DNA from: Paraburkholderia sp. Tr-20389
GTDB lineage: Bacteria; Pseudomonadota; Gammaproteobacteria; Burkholderiales; Burkholderiaceae
Assembly (NCBI RefSeq): GCF_017104565.1
Contig: NZ_JAAGPD010000078.1
Location: 1 to 33,060 of the forward strand
Length of the DNA: 33,060 bases
Reading direction: 5' to 3'
Shown: one piece after another, positions 1 to 8,265 of the stretch
Layout of the letters: each line of letters starts with the position of its first letter
Numbering within the stretch: the first letter of the stretch is position 1
Program-made: the position numbers and the translations under genes
Notes under the pieces: model-generated
What the model was told of the DNA's origin: nothing
The model's input: the letters and a program-made list of their open reading frames with translations, nothing else
Database searches by the model: none

Positions 1-1639
1 GGGGGTTCCGACGTGGCCTCTTCCGATCGACGGGGGCCGCGGGCGCCGCCCCTGCTGCCGCAGGCGCGGACGTAGCAGAACGGCTACCGCGATCCGTCGA
101 CACCTTCATGCCCGCGTTTCGCAGCACGTCGAGCGCCGCGCTGGCACCACCTGCACGGCGCGGCGCAGCGGCGGGAGCCGGTGTGTCGTCTTGCGGCGCG
201 GCGTTCTGTTCGGTCTCGTTCGAAGCGACGGACGTTTCGATGCTCGTGTCCGATTCGGCTGCCGACACTGACAGCGGTGTTGCATCAGCATCGACAGGGG
301 CTGCTTCGATTTCCGGCGCAACGGAATCCATGGACGCCGATGGCGCCGGCACAACAGCCGGCGGCTGAGCGGCTGCCGGTTCAATCGTCGCGACGGGCAC
401 CACGCTCGGCGCGGCGGTCGCCGTGACGGGCGCTGCCGAAGCCGTCGCGCGAGCTTGCGGAGCGGCGGCAACGGGTGCCCCGGAGCGCTTCGCGCCCGCT
501 GCGGGCACCGACGAACGTCCGGCGGGCGCCACGCCACCGCCTCCGCCGCCATTCGGCGCCGGTTCGAATGCGAGCATGCGCAGCAGCGTCATCGTGAAGC
601 CGGCGTATTCGTCGGGCGCGAGACCCAGCTCGCTTCGGCCGATCGTCGCGATCTGATAGAACAACTGCACCTGCTCGGGACTCAGCGCGTCCGCAAAACG
701 ACGCAGATCGTCAGCTTCCGGCCATTCTTCGAGCACCGACGACGGCGAGAATTGCGCCCATGCGATCTTGTGCAACAGGCTCGCCAGATCCTGCAGCGCC
801 GTCGAAAACGACAGACTGCGCAGCGCCATTTCGTCGGCAACGGACAGCACCGCTGTGCCGTCGCCGGCAACGAGCGCATCGAGCAGACGGATCAGATAGC
901 TTTGATCGAGCGCGCCGAGCATGCCGCGCACGGCTTCCTCGGTGACCTGGTTCGCGGAGTACGCGATAGCCTGATCGGTCAGCGACAGCGCGTCACGCAT
1001 CGAGCCGTCCGCGGCGCGCGCGAGCAGGCGCAGCGCTTGCGCTTCGTGCGGAATGCTTTCTTCGCCGAGAATGCGCTCGAGATGCGACACGATATGCCCT
1101 GCCGGCATCTGCTTCAGGTTGAACTGAAGACAGCGCGAGAGCACCGTGACGGGAATCTTTTGCGGATCGGTCGTGGCCAGAATGAACTTGACGTGCGGCG
1201 GCGGCTCTTCCAGCGTCTTCAACATTGCGTTGAACGCGTGGTTCGTCAGCATGTGCACTTCGTCGATCATGTAGACCTTGAAGCGCGCATCGACCGGCGC
1301 ATACACGGCGCGTTCCAGCAGCGCAGCCATTTCGTCGACGCCGCGATTGCTCGCCGCATCCATCTCGACGTAATCGACGAAGCGCCCTTCATCGATCTCG
1401 CGACACGCGCGACAGACACCGCAAGGCGTGGACGTGACGCCCGTCTCGCAGTTGAGCGCCTTCGCGAAGATACGCGACAGCGTCGTCTTGCCGACGCCTC
1501 GCGTGCCGGTAAACAAATAGGCGTGGTGCAGACGGCCACCGTCGAGCGCGTGCGTGAGCGCGCGCACCACGTGCTCCTGTCCGACGAGCGAAGCGAAATC
1601 CTTCGGCCGCCATTTGCGTGCGAGAACTTGATAGGTCAT
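1..1639 (-). CDS. dnaX: DNA polymerase III subunit gamma/tau, N-terminal part (runs off window)
   Basis: Clamp-loader ATPase of the replicative polymerase, which opens the beta sliding clamp and loads it on DNA. About 546 codons are present from the ATG at 1639; the C-terminus lies beyond base 1. Visible: Walker A GTRGVGKT (residues 45-52), four zinc-binding cysteines (64, 73, 76, 79), Walker B/DEVH box (126-129) and the SRC motif (168-170). From about residue 370 the chain becomes a Pro/Ala/Ser/Thr-rich linker typical of the region before the tau-specific polymerase-binding domain. No A-rich slippage heptamer like the E. coli gamma frameshift site is seen in the portion available, so production of a short gamma form is not evident. 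It lies 180 nt downstream of the 4.5S RNA gene on the same strand. Identification is secure. Confidence 0.96.
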   Translation of the reverse strand, partial: MTYQVLARKWRPKDFASLVGQEHVVRALTHALDGGRLHHAYLFTGTRGVGKTTLSRIFAKALNCETGVTSTPCGVCRACREIDEGRFVDYVEMDAASNRGVDEMAALLERAVYAPVDARFKVYMIDEVHMLTNHAFNAMLKTLEEPPPHVKFILATTDPQKIPVTVLSRCLQFNLKQMPAGHIVSHLERILGEESIPHEAQALRLLARAADGSMRDALSLTDQAIAYSANQVTEEAVRGMLGALDQSYLIRLLDALVAGDGTAVLSVADEMALRSLSFSTALQDLASLLHKIAWAQFSPSSVLEEWPEADDLRRFADALSPEQVQLFYQIATIGRSELGLAPDEYAGFTMTLLRMLAFEPAPNGGGGGGVAPAGRSSVPAAGAKRSGAPVAAAPQARATASAAPVTATAAPSVVPVATIEPAAAQPPAVVPAPSASMDSVAPEIEAAPVDADATPLSVSAAESDTSIETSVASNETEQNAAPQDDTPAPAAAPRRAGGASAALDVLRNAGMKVSTDRGSRSATSAPAAAGAAPAAPVDRKRPRRNP

Positions 1640-1820
1640 CCGGAAATTGTATCAGCAACGCTGACGCGAAAAGACGAAACGATTGCGCGCTCGCACGAGG
1701 CGTGACAACGCTTTGACGGCTCATTGAATTTCGCTAAGGAAGCGATAGAGACAGCCGCGTTTTTGAACGACGCGAGCAGATAGAAACAACGTGGGGGGAA
1801 CAACAGATAGAAAAAGGAAG

Positions 1821-1920
1821 GTGACGAGCCCGACCCTCGGCACTGGCGGAAAACGGCTGTGGCTGCTTCGTTCCCGACCTGACCAGGTTGACCGCCCCTC
1901 CATGCGAGGAGGCCCGTCAC
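1821..1920 (-). ncRNA. ffs: 4.5S RNA of the signal recognition particle (small bacterial type)
   Basis: Read on the minus strand the stretch starts GTGACGGGCC and ends GGGCTCGTCAC, so the two ends pair to close a long hairpin. The conserved apical part is present: CAGGTCGGGAACGAAGCAGC, with the GGAA tetraloop and the asymmetric AGCAGCC internal loop that binds Ffh. Compared with E. coli 4.5S the pair closing the tetraloop is G-C instead of C-G, which keeps the fold. About 100 nt, close to the E. coli 114 nt. A T-rich run follows at 1811-1820 on the minus strand and probably ends transcription. Exact ends are inferred from pairing. Confidence 0.93.
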
Positions 1921-1925
1921 GAGTT

Positions 1926-1931
1926 ATTCTA
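1926..1931 (-). promoter_or_regulatory. Probable -10 box of the 4.5S RNA promoter
   Basis: TAGAAT on the minus strand sits about 6 nt before the predicted RNA 5' end at 1920, the expected distance from -10 to start site. No convincing -35 is seen at 16-18 nt, so this is a partial promoter call. Confidence 0.45.
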
Positions 1932-2351
1932 ACATCGGTCGATGCGCCACGCGAGGGGCTCACTGAGAAAAGCTGAAGAAACTCGCCCGACGCTGCGTGA
2001 TCGCCCTCTTGTGTTCACGCACACCAACTCCAGATAGGTATCGTCACGAGGGAGCTGCCGGGCCCCCCGCAGGAACGCAGACATCATGTCGGTCATGCAC
2101 GCGCGGCGCGAAACCCTACTGTCGGAATGCGTACTATCACGACGGGCAACGCATAGCAATTTAGGCTAAACTGACGTTCAAGTGATCCGCGAAGCCAAGC
2201 CAGCCCGCCCTCCCGAAGGTGTCCCCACGATACTTCCCGCGTCGGCTTTCATGGTTTGTCTTGTGGCAAAGCGAACGGAAAGTTTTCTGAGTTTGTTGTA
2301 TCGTGGCGGGCATTCAAAGCAGGCCTCGAACCGAAAGAGGTATTCACACAA
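1932..2351. other. Non-coding gap between ffs and trxA
   Basis: Divergent intergenic region of about 420 nt. ORFs here have no recognisable product. It must carry the trxA promoter; the best candidate -10 is TAAACT at 2167-2172 but I find no good -35. A ribosome-binding AAGAGG at 2335-2340 precedes trxA. Nothing else is recognised. Confidence 0.5.
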
Positions 2352-2678
2352 ATGAGCGAACACATCAAGCATATTAGCGACGCGTCGTTTGAACAGGACG
2401 TCGTCAAATCCGACAAACCCGTGCTGCTCGACTTCTGGGCAGAATGGTGCGGCCCGTGCAAGATGATCGCGCCGATCCTCGACGAAGTTGCGAAGGACTA
2501 CGCCGATCGCCTGCAGATCGCCAAGATCAACGTCGACGAACATCAGTCCACGCCCGTGAAGTTCGGCGTACGCGGCATCCCCACGCTGATCCTCTTCAAG
2601 AACGGCGCGGTCGCGGCCCAGAAGGTCGGCGCGTTGTCGAAGTCGCAGCTCACCGCATTCCTCGACGGCAACCTTTAA
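2352..2678 (+). CDS. trxA: Thioredoxin 1
   Basis: Small cytoplasmic dithiol oxidoreductase of 108 residues, the usual length of Trx1. The active site WCGPC occupies residues 32-36, and the cis-proline motif GIPT lies about 40 residues later. It reduces protein disulfides, including in ribonucleotide reductase and PAPS reductase, and is itself recycled by thioredoxin reductase. The reading frame is open upstream to 2256, but the ATG at 2352 gives the canonical MSEHI start and has AAGAGG 11 nt upstream. The next gene is rho, the same neighbourhood as in E. coli (trxA-rho). An 18-bp inverted repeat follows 88 nt after the stop. Confidence 0.97.
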   Translation: MSEHIKHISDASFEQDVVKSDKPVLLDFWAEWCGPCKMIAPILDEVAKDYADRLQIAKINVDEHQSTPVKFGVRGIPTLILFKNGAVAAQKVGALSKSQLTAFLDGNL

Positions 2679-2766
2679 TCCGCATACGCGGCTGGCGCGC
2701 ACTCTCTGCGCGCCACCCGGCTCGCCGCAGTGCTTGACGTGTCGTAAAGTCGTGCATCGAGCGAGC

Positions 2767-2815
2767 CGCATGATTCTTGTTGTCGCCGGACAACATTGAC
2801 AACAAGAATCATGCG
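2767..2815. repeat. Perfect 18-bp inverted repeat with an alternative nested hairpin (trxA-rho gap)
   Basis: Left arm 2767-2784 (CGCATGATTCTTGTTGTC) is exactly complementary to right arm 2798-2815, with a 13-nt loop. Inside, TGTTGTC at 2778-2784 can instead pair with GACAACA at 2789-2795 across a 4-nt loop; GACAACA occurs twice (2789 and 2798). The two folds exclude each other. There is no T-run after it, so it is not a standard intrinsic terminator. It lies downstream of trxA and upstream of the candidate rho promoter. Confidence 0.85.
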
Positions 2816-2857
2816 CCGACGCGAACCGGCCGCGCAGGCTGGTTTTGGCGTGTGCTA

Positions 2858-2866
2858 TGCTAGAAT
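2858..2866 (+). promoter_or_regulatory. Candidate extended -10 promoter of rho
   Basis: TGCTAGAAT is an extended -10 (TGn plus TAGAAT). A weak -35, CTGGTT at 2839-2844, lies 16 nt upstream. Initiation near 2873 would give rho a leader of about 90 nt. Confidence 0.5.
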
Positions 2867-2965
2867 CCATAAAACGTCTACAAGACGAGTAAGTCCTTGA
2901 GCGGTTCCGCTCACTTCTCCTCCCAGATTTCATTTCAGGTCGCACCTTCTCTGCGGGTTCTCCGT

Positions 2966-4228
2966 ATGCATTTATCCGAGCTTAAGACTCTGCACGTGTC
3001 CCAATTGATCGAGATGGCCAATGGTCTCGAGATCGAAAGTGCGAACCGCCTGCGCAAGCAGGAGTTGATGTTCGCCATTCTAAAAAAGCGCGCCAAAACG
3101 GGCGAAACGATCTTCGGTGACGGCACGCTCGAAGTGCTGCCGGACGGCTTCGGTTTCCTGCGCTCGCCGGAAACCTCCTATCTCGCCAGCACGGACGACA
3201 TCTACATCAGTCCGTCGCAGATCCGCCGCTTCAACCTGCATACGGGCGACACCATCGAAGGCGAAGTCCGCACGCCGAAGGACGGCGAGCGCTACTTCGC
3301 GCTGGTGAAGGTCGACAAGGTCAACGGCCAGCCGCCCGAGGCCTCGAAGCACAAGATCATGTTCGAGAACCTGACGCCGCTGCACCCGAACAAGGTGCTG
3401 CTGCTCGAACGTGAAATGCGTGGCGAGGAAAACGTCACGGGCCGCATCATCGACATGATCGCGCCCATCGGCAAGGGCCAGCGCGGTCTGCTCGTCGCGT
3501 CGCCGAAGTCCGGCAAGACCGTCATGCTTCAGCACATCGCGCATGCCATCAAGCAGAACCATCCGGACGTGATCCTGTTCGTGCTGCTGATCGACGAGCG
3601 TCCTGAAGAAGTGACGGAAATGCAGCGCTCGGTGGCGGGCGAAGTGATCGCGTCGACCTTCGACGAACCGGCCGCGCGTCACGTGCAGGTCGCCGAAATG
3701 GTGATCGAAAAGGCGAAGCGCCTCGTCGAAATGAAGAACGACGTCGTGATTCTGCTCGACTCGATCACGCGTCTCGCGCGTGCGTACAACACGGTCGTGC
3801 CGGCATCGGGCAAGGTGCTGACGGGCGGTGTCGATGCGAACGCGCTGCAGCGTCCGAAGCGCTTCTTCGGCGCGGCGCGCAACATCGAGGAAGGCGGTTC
3901 GCTGACCATCATCGGCACGGCGCTGATCGAAACCGGCAGCCGCATGGACGACGTGATCTACGAAGAGTTCAAGGGCACGGGCAACATGGAAGTGCACCTC
4001 GAGCGCCGTCTCGCGGAAAAGCGCGTTTATCCGTCGATCAACCTGAACAAGTCCGGCACGCGTCGCGAAGAACTGCTGATCAAGCCCGAGATCCTGCAAA
4101 AGATCTGGGTGCTGCGCAAGTTCATCCACGACATGGACGAAGTCGAAGCCATGGAATTCCTGCTCGACAAGATCCGCCAGACGAAGAACAACGCCGAGTT
4201 CTTCGACATGATGCGTCGCGGCGGCTAA
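2966..4228 (+). CDS. rho: Transcription termination factor Rho
   Basis: Hexameric RNA-dependent ATPase and helicase that ends transcription at rut sites. 420 residues from the ATG at 2966, giving the [11 protein letters not shown] start and the standard Rho length; the frame extends upstream to 2897 but that extension is not Rho-like. Visible: N-terminal Rho_N helix bundle (about 1-45), cold-shock-like RNA-binding domain with DGFGFLR (about residues 60-66), P-loop SPKSGKT (179-185), the Q-loop region VTEMQRS, the R-loop GKVLTGGVD, and the GTGNMEVHL block. All catalytic elements appear intact. An intrinsic terminator follows directly. Confidence 0.98.
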   Translation: MHLSELKTLHVSQLIEMANGLEIESANRLRKQELMFAILKKRAKTGETIFGDGTLEVLPDGFGFLRSPETSYLASTDDIYISPSQIRRFNLHTGDTIEGEVRTPKDGERYFALVKVDKVNGQPPEASKHKIMFENLTPLHPNKVLLLEREMRGEENVTGRIIDMIAPIGKGQRGLLVASPKSGKTVMLQHIAHAIKQNHPDVILFVLLIDERPEEVTEMQRSVAGEVIASTFDEPAARHVQVAEMVIEKAKRLVEMKNDVVILLDSITRLARAYNTVVPASGKVLTGGVDANALQRPKRFFGAARNIEEGGSLTIIGTALIETGSRMDDVIYEEFKGTGNMEVHLERRLAEKRVYPSINLNKSGTRREELLIKPEILQKIWVLRKFIHDMDEVEAMEFLLDKIRQTKNNAEFFDMMRRGG

Positions 4229-4251
4229 ACGCCCCACAACCTCGCCTCCGC

Positions 4252-4280
4252 AAAACGCCTGCTCTCGTGCAGGCGTTTTT
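4252..4280 (+). terminator. Intrinsic terminator after rho
   Basis: AAAACGCCTGC pairs with GCAGGCGTTTT across a 6-nt loop and is followed by a T-run, 24 nt after the rho stop. Confidence 0.9.
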
Positions 4281-4366
4281 CTTTGCGCGCTGCGTGCCTG
4301 CGCGGGCGCGAATGCGAACTGACACGTTTATCTATAATGCTTCACGCCGATCAGCGAAGCATCGAC

Positions 4367-4876
4367 ATGCCGAACGCCGACTCTCCCACCCTGCTCACCG
4401 TGCGCGACGCCGCCGAGCGTCTGAACGTCACGCCGCGTACGCTCAAGTATTACGAGGAGCGCGGCCTCGTGACGCCCAGCCGCAGCGAAGGCCGCTATCG
4501 TCTTTACGACGAGGACGACCTCGAACGCTTCTCGCGCATCCTGCGTCTGCGCGCGCTCGGTTTTTCGCTCGCGGGCATCACCGAAATGCTGAAGCGACCG
4601 CTCGAAAATACGGAAAGCGGACGGCGTGGCTACTCGATGGAATCGCTGCAGCAGATTCGCGACGGTCTCGCGCAGCAGGTCGAGTCGCTCGACGCGCGGA
4701 TCGAATCCGTGCAGCGCGAACTGAAGGAAGCACAGAAGCTGAAAGCCGAACTGAGCGACGACCTGGATTACGTGCAGCGTCGCCTCGCGGGAGAAAGCGC
4801 CGACGATCTGATCCAGAAGCGGCGCGCCGCAGCGGCGGCATTGAAGCGCGGCACGGGCAAAGGCGCGAAGGCTTGA
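4367..4876 (+). CDS. MerR-family transcriptional regulator
   Basis: DNA-binding regulator of 169 residues. The winged helix-turn-helix is clear: LLTVRDAAERLNVTPRTLKYYEERGL near residues 8-30, then the RYRLYDEDDLERF wing. The C-terminal half is a predicted coiled coil (about 80-140), the usual MerR dimer helix, and no conserved metal-binding cysteines are seen, so it is not a metal sensor of the MerR/CueR kind. The frame is open from 4283, but a perfect TATAAT at 4333-4338 covers the upstream ATG at 4337, so I chose the ATG at 4367. The zinc peptidase gene follows after 84 nt. The effector is unknown. Confidence 0.88.
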   Translation: MPNADSPTLLTVRDAAERLNVTPRTLKYYEERGLVTPSRSEGRYRLYDEDDLERFSRILRLRALGFSLAGITEMLKRPLENTESGRRGYSMESLQQIRDGLAQQVESLDARIESVQRELKEAQKLKAELSDDLDYVQRRLAGESADDLIQKRRAAAAALKRGTGKGAKA

Positions 4877-4960
4877 GCGGCGTGATGCAGTCTGTCACGT
4901 CACGCGTTTAGAATCGTCCCGTACCGCACGATCACACAAGCGAAGAGCGACCACCGCGCG

Positions 4961-5797
4961 ATGTTTTCGAAACTCACCCAATGGCTCGACACGCGCCGCC
5001 GCGACCGCGCGCTGCGCACCTACGCAATCGACGACGCGCTCTGGCAAGCGACGCTCGACGGCTTGCCGTTTCTTTCCTGGCTCCCGCCCGCCGATCTTCA
5101 GCGGTTGCGCGACATGACGAGCCTCTTCATCGCGCAGAAGGAGTTCTCGACCGCGCACGAACTCGAACTCACCGATCAAATCACCGTCGCGATTGCCGTC
5201 CAGGCCTGCTTGCCCGTACTCCATCTCGGACTGGAACTGTATCGCGGCTGGGTCGGGGTGATCGTCTACCCGGGCGAGTTCGTGATCCGCAAGACGGTCG
5301 AAGACGAGGATGGCGTCGTGCACGAAGTGGAGCACGACGCGAGCGGCGAAGCGTGGGAAGGCGGCCCCGTGATCCTCTCGTGGGAAGACGCGCAGATGAC
5401 GGACGGCGCGGACGCGTACAACGTGGTGATCCACGAATTCGCGCACAAGATCGACATGGTGACGGGCGAAGCCGATGGCCACCCGCCGCTTTTTCGCAGG
5501 CTGCACGCGCCGCTCGATGCCGCGCAGTGGGCCGACGTGTTCGACCACGCGTACGACCAGTTCTGCGCCAAAGTCGATGCCGTGCCGGACCGGCGCTGGG
5601 CCCGCTTCGAGCGCGACTCGCTGATCGATCCCTACGCGAGCGACCATCCTTCGGAATTTTTTGCCGTGTGCAGCGAAGCGCTATTCGTGAAGCCGCGCGA
5701 GTTCGAAGCGGAGTACCCCGAGTTGTACCGGCTGCTCGCGCGCTACTACCGGCAGGATCCCGCGCGCACGGGCGCGCTCGACGGCACGAGTCCGTAA
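4961..5797 (+). CDS. MtfA-like zinc-dependent peptidase (M90 family)
   Basis: Protein of 278 residues with the gluzincin motif HEFAH at 158-162, in the context [11 protein letters not shown], and acidic residues in [13 protein letters not shown] (E232, E239), one of which should be the third zinc ligand. It matches the Mlc titration factor A family (E. coli MtfA, 265 aa), a cytoplasmic aminopeptidase that in E. coli binds and inactivates the glucose repressor Mlc. No Mlc partner is seen here, so the substrate is unknown. A TAGAAT at 4909-4914 could be its own -10; a weak GAAGAG ribosome site precedes the ATG. It may also be read through from the MerR gene upstream. Confidence 0.9.
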   Translation: MFSKLTQWLDTRRRDRALRTYAIDDALWQATLDGLPFLSWLPPADLQRLRDMTSLFIAQKEFSTAHELELTDQITVAIAVQACLPVLHLGLELYRGWVGVIVYPGEFVIRKTVEDEDGVVHEVEHDASGEAWEGGPVILSWEDAQMTDGADAYNVVIHEFAHKIDMVTGEADGHPPLFRRLHAPLDAAQWADVFDHAYDQFCAKVDAVPDRRWARFERDSLIDPYASDHPSEFFAVCSEALFVKPREFEAEYPELYRLLARYYRQDPARTGALDGTSP

Positions 5798-5851
5798 GCG
5801 TCCGAGCCCGGCCCGCGGGCCTTGCGGCGCGTGAAAAAACCTCCGCAAACC

Positions 5852-5880
5852 TCGTCAACCGTCTGATTTTCTGGCATAAT
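5852..5880 (+). promoter_or_regulatory. Candidate sigma-70 promoter of rpmE2
   Basis: TCGTCA (-35, 4 of 6 consensus) and CATAAT (-10, 5 of 6) are spaced by 17 nt. The start near 5887 gives a leader of about 80 nt. Confidence 0.55.
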
Positions 5881-5967
5881 CGCCGTTTTTCGACCTTAGG
5901 CAAGTGGCTCGCGGTTGCGGAATTCTCCGGCTCCCGGGTTGGCTACCGCCAGACTAAAGGAAAGACC

Positions 5968-6231
5968 ATGAAAGAAGGCATTCACCCGAATTACCGCGAA
6001 GTCCTGTTCATCGATATGTCGAACGACTTCAAGTTCGTGACGCGCTCGACCATCCAGACGCGTGAAACGGCAGAATTCAACGGCAAGACGTACCCGCTGG
6101 CCAAGATCGAAGTCTCGTCGGAATCGCACCCGTTCTACACGGGCCAGCAAAAGATCATGGACACGGCAGGCCGCGTCGAGAAGTTCAACAAGAAGTTCGG
6201 CGCCCGCGCTTCGGGCAAGGCGACGAAGTAA
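5968..6231 (+). CDS. rpmE2: 50S ribosomal protein L31, type B
   Basis: 87-residue ribosomal protein beginning [18 protein letters not shown], with the [21 protein letters not shown]-type C-terminus (here YTGQQ) of L31. It lacks the CxxC zinc-ribbon cysteines of the type A protein, so it is the zinc-independent form that in other bacteria replaces the zinc form under zinc shortage; in Burkholderiales it is commonly the only L31. A strong AAAGGAAAG ribosome site precedes the ATG at 5968. The much longer open frame upstream (from 4981) is a shadow. The gene is monocistronic, with its own promoter and terminator. Confidence 0.96.
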   Translation: MKEGIHPNYREVLFIDMSNDFKFVTRSTIQTRETAEFNGKTYPLAKIEVSSESHPFYTGQQKIMDTAGRVEKFNKKFGARASGKATK

Positions 6232-6273
6232 TACCCGTGCTGGCCCCGACTTCCGTCCGGGCCGTTACGATGC

Positions 6274-6302
6274 AAAAAGGGCAGCGCGAGCTGCCCTTTT
6301 TT
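6274..6302 (+). terminator. Intrinsic terminator after rpmE2
   Basis: AAAAAGGGCAGC and GCTGCCCTTTTTT form a 12-bp stem with loop GCGA followed by a T-run, 42 nt after the stop. Confidence 0.93.
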
Positions 6303-6393
6303 GTCGGCGGAAGGTTTGTGAAGAAGACCGCGCGATCCGCTCCCGGGCGCGCTCCCGAATGTCCGTCTGTAAGGCTATCCACGAGCCTCCTTG

Positions 6394-6422
6394 TGACGCG
6401 CACCGCGTCGCCCGTCTACAAT
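6394..6422 (+). promoter_or_regulatory. Candidate promoter of the glycosyltransferase-MATE operon
   Basis: TACAAT at 6417-6422 (5 of 6 consensus) with a weak -35 TGACGC at 6394-6399, 17-nt spacer; TTGTGA at 6391 would be a better hexamer but 20 nt away. The leader to the ATG at 6506 is about 77 nt. Nothing else is recognised between 6303 and 6505. Confidence 0.4.
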
Positions 6423-6505
6423 GCCGCATGCCTGAATATGCGACGCCTCCCGCGCTGCGCCAATAAATCACGGCTGCCGTCCGCGCAGCCCCATACGAAC
6501 ACCGC

Positions 6506-8263
6506 ATGAGATCTGTCGTTCGCCTGACTGCCTCCGCCACCAGCGCGCTGCCGCGCTGGATGCTGCTTACCATCTGCGTCGTGTACGCGTCGTTCGGCCT
6601 GTTCGGACGCGACCCGTGGAAAAACGAGGACGCAGCCGGCTTCGGCGTCATGTGGACGATGGCCAACGGCTCGCTTCACGACTGGCTGCTGCCGAATCTG
6701 GTCGGCAAATACATGACGTCCGACGCGCCGCTCGGCTACTGGCTTGGCGCCAGCGCGATCCGCGTGCTCGACCCGCTTGTGGACGCAAGCAATGCGTCGC
6801 GCGTATTCACGGGCCTGCTGTTCTGCGCGGCGTGCGCGTTCGTCTGGTATGCGGCGTATCTGCTCGGTCGCCGGCCGGAAGTGCAGCCGTTCAAGTATGC
6901 ATTCGGCGGCGAGCCCGAACCGCGCGACTACGGTCGCACGCTCGGTGACGGCGCGCTGCTGATCCTGCTGGCCACCTTCGGTCTCGCCGAGCGCGGCCAC
7001 GAAACCACGCCGCAGATCGCTCAGTTCGTCTGCATCGCGATGCTCGTGTACGGCCTCGTGCGGATGATCGACAAGCCCGTCCAGGGGGCACTGATCTGGG
7101 GCTGCGCGATCGGCCTCGTGACGCTGACGAGCAGTCCCGTGCTGGTAGGCGCCCTGCTGATCGGCACCTTCGCGATGATGCTGATCGTGCACGACACGCA
7201 CTGGCGCACCTTGATGCTCGCGGGTTTGCCCGTCGCGCTGGCGCTGTCGGTGGTGTGGCCGCTCGCCGCGATCGCCCTGTTCCCCGACGATGCCGTCTGG
7301 TTCCTGCATCAGTGGATGCGCGGCAGCCTGCACACGTTCCAGGGCCCGTACGGCTCGACGCTGCGCTACGCGGTCAAGAATCTGCCCCTCTTCACCTGGC
7401 CCGCATGGCCGCTCGCGATCTGGGCGTGGTTCAGTTGGGCCGGCCTGCGCCGCGCGCCGCATGTCGCGATACCGCTGTCGGTGATCGCGCCGCTGCTGAT
7501 TCTCGTGGTGCTGCAAAGCCAGGGGACGAACCGTCTCTACATGCTGCTGACGCCCGCGCTCGCCGTGATCGCCGCGTTCGCGCTGCCGACGCTCAAGCGC
7601 GGTGCGATCAACGCGATCGACTGGTTCGCGGTGCTGAGTTTCACCGTGCTCGGCACGTTCGTGTGGCTGGTGTGGCTCGCGGGCATGACGGGCTATCCGC
7701 AACAGCTTGCACGCAATCTCTCGCGTCTCGCGCCTGGCTTCACACCGCAGTTCAAGATCCTGTCGTTCGTCTGCGCGGTCGCGGTGACCGTGTGCTGGTT
7801 CGCGCTCGTGCAATGGCGTGTGGCGCGGCATCCGAAGGTGCTATGGCGCAGCGTCGTGCTGTCGAGCGCGGGCACGACCCTGATGTGGGTGCTGCTGATG
7901 ACGCTGTGGCTGCCCGTCGTCAACTACAGCCGGACGTACAAGGACGTGGCGCAGCAGATTGCCGCGCACCTGCCGTCCGACTACAACTGCATCTCGCCCG
8001 TGCGTCTCGGCGACGCGCAGATCGCAACCTTCGCCTATTTCGGCGACATGCATTTTTCGTTCGAGGACGACTGCGACGTGATCCTGCGTCAGGACACGCA
8101 AGACTTCGGCGAACCGAGCGCGATGTCGAACTTCGTCTGGAAGCTCGTCTGGGAAGGCCGCCGCGTCGCTGACCGCGACGAGCGCTTCCGCCTGTACGTG
8201 CGCATCGACCGTCCGCAGCCGCCCGTCAAGCGCCGTCCGTGGCGTCCGAAGAAAAGCGGCTGA
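6506..8263 (+). CDS. Integral-membrane glycosyltransferase of the ArnT/PMT (GT-C) type
   Basis: 585-residue polytopic inner-membrane protein with roughly ten or more hydrophobic segments. The first periplasmic loop carries an acidic KNEDAAG motif followed by conserved-looking aromatic and Asp residues (SDAPLGYWLG), the layout of GT-C enzymes that take sugar from an undecaprenyl- or dolichyl-phosphate donor (PMT_2 family: ArnT and relatives). The acceptor, whether lipid A, protein or polysaccharide, cannot be told from sequence. A soluble C-terminal domain of about 90 residues with two Cys (NCISPV, DDCDV) is probably periplasmic. No good ribosome site is seen before the ATG at 6506. Its stop is 2 nt before the MATE start, so the two are probably translationally linked. 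Confidence 0.8.
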   Translation: MRSVVRLTASATSALPRWMLLTICVVYASFGLFGRDPWKNEDAAGFGVMWTMANGSLHDWLLPNLVGKYMTSDAPLGYWLGASAIRVLDPLVDASNASRVFTGLLFCAACAFVWYAAYLLGRRPEVQPFKYAFGGEPEPRDYGRTLGDGALLILLATFGLAERGHETTPQIAQFVCIAMLVYGLVRMIDKPVQGALIWGCAIGLVTLTSSPVLVGALLIGTFAMMLIVHDTHWRTLMLAGLPVALALSVVWPLAAIALFPDDAVWFLHQWMRGSLHTFQGPYGSTLRYAVKNLPLFTWPAWPLAIWAWFSWAGLRRAPHVAIPLSVIAPLLILVVLQSQGTNRLYMLLTPALAVIAAFALPTLKRGAINAIDWFAVLSFTVLGTFVWLVWLAGMTGYPQQLARNLSRLAPGFTPQFKILSFVCAVAVTVCWFALVQWRVARHPKVLWRSVVLSSAGTTLMWVLLMTLWLPVVNYSRTYKDVAQQIAAHLPSDYNCISPVRLGDAQIATFAYFGDMHFSFEDDCDVILRQDTQDFGEPSAMSNFVWKLVWEGRRVADRDERFRLYVRIDRPQPPVKRRPWRPKKSG

Positions 8264-8265
8264 GC

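Noticed and set aside
1-540. Programmed frameshift site for the gamma form of DnaX
   Set aside because: No A-run or T-run slippage motif in the visible portion; remaining C-terminus is outside the window.
6428-6466. 12-codon ORF (MPEYATPPALRQ) before the glycosyltransferase, considered as leader peptide
   Set aside because: Starts at the predicted transcript start, has no ribosome site and no regulatory codon run or hairpin after it.
6416-7831. 471-codon minus-strand frame opposite the glycosyltransferase
   Set aside because: Arg/Glu/His-rich shadow; the plus-strand protein has clear membrane helices and operon spacing.
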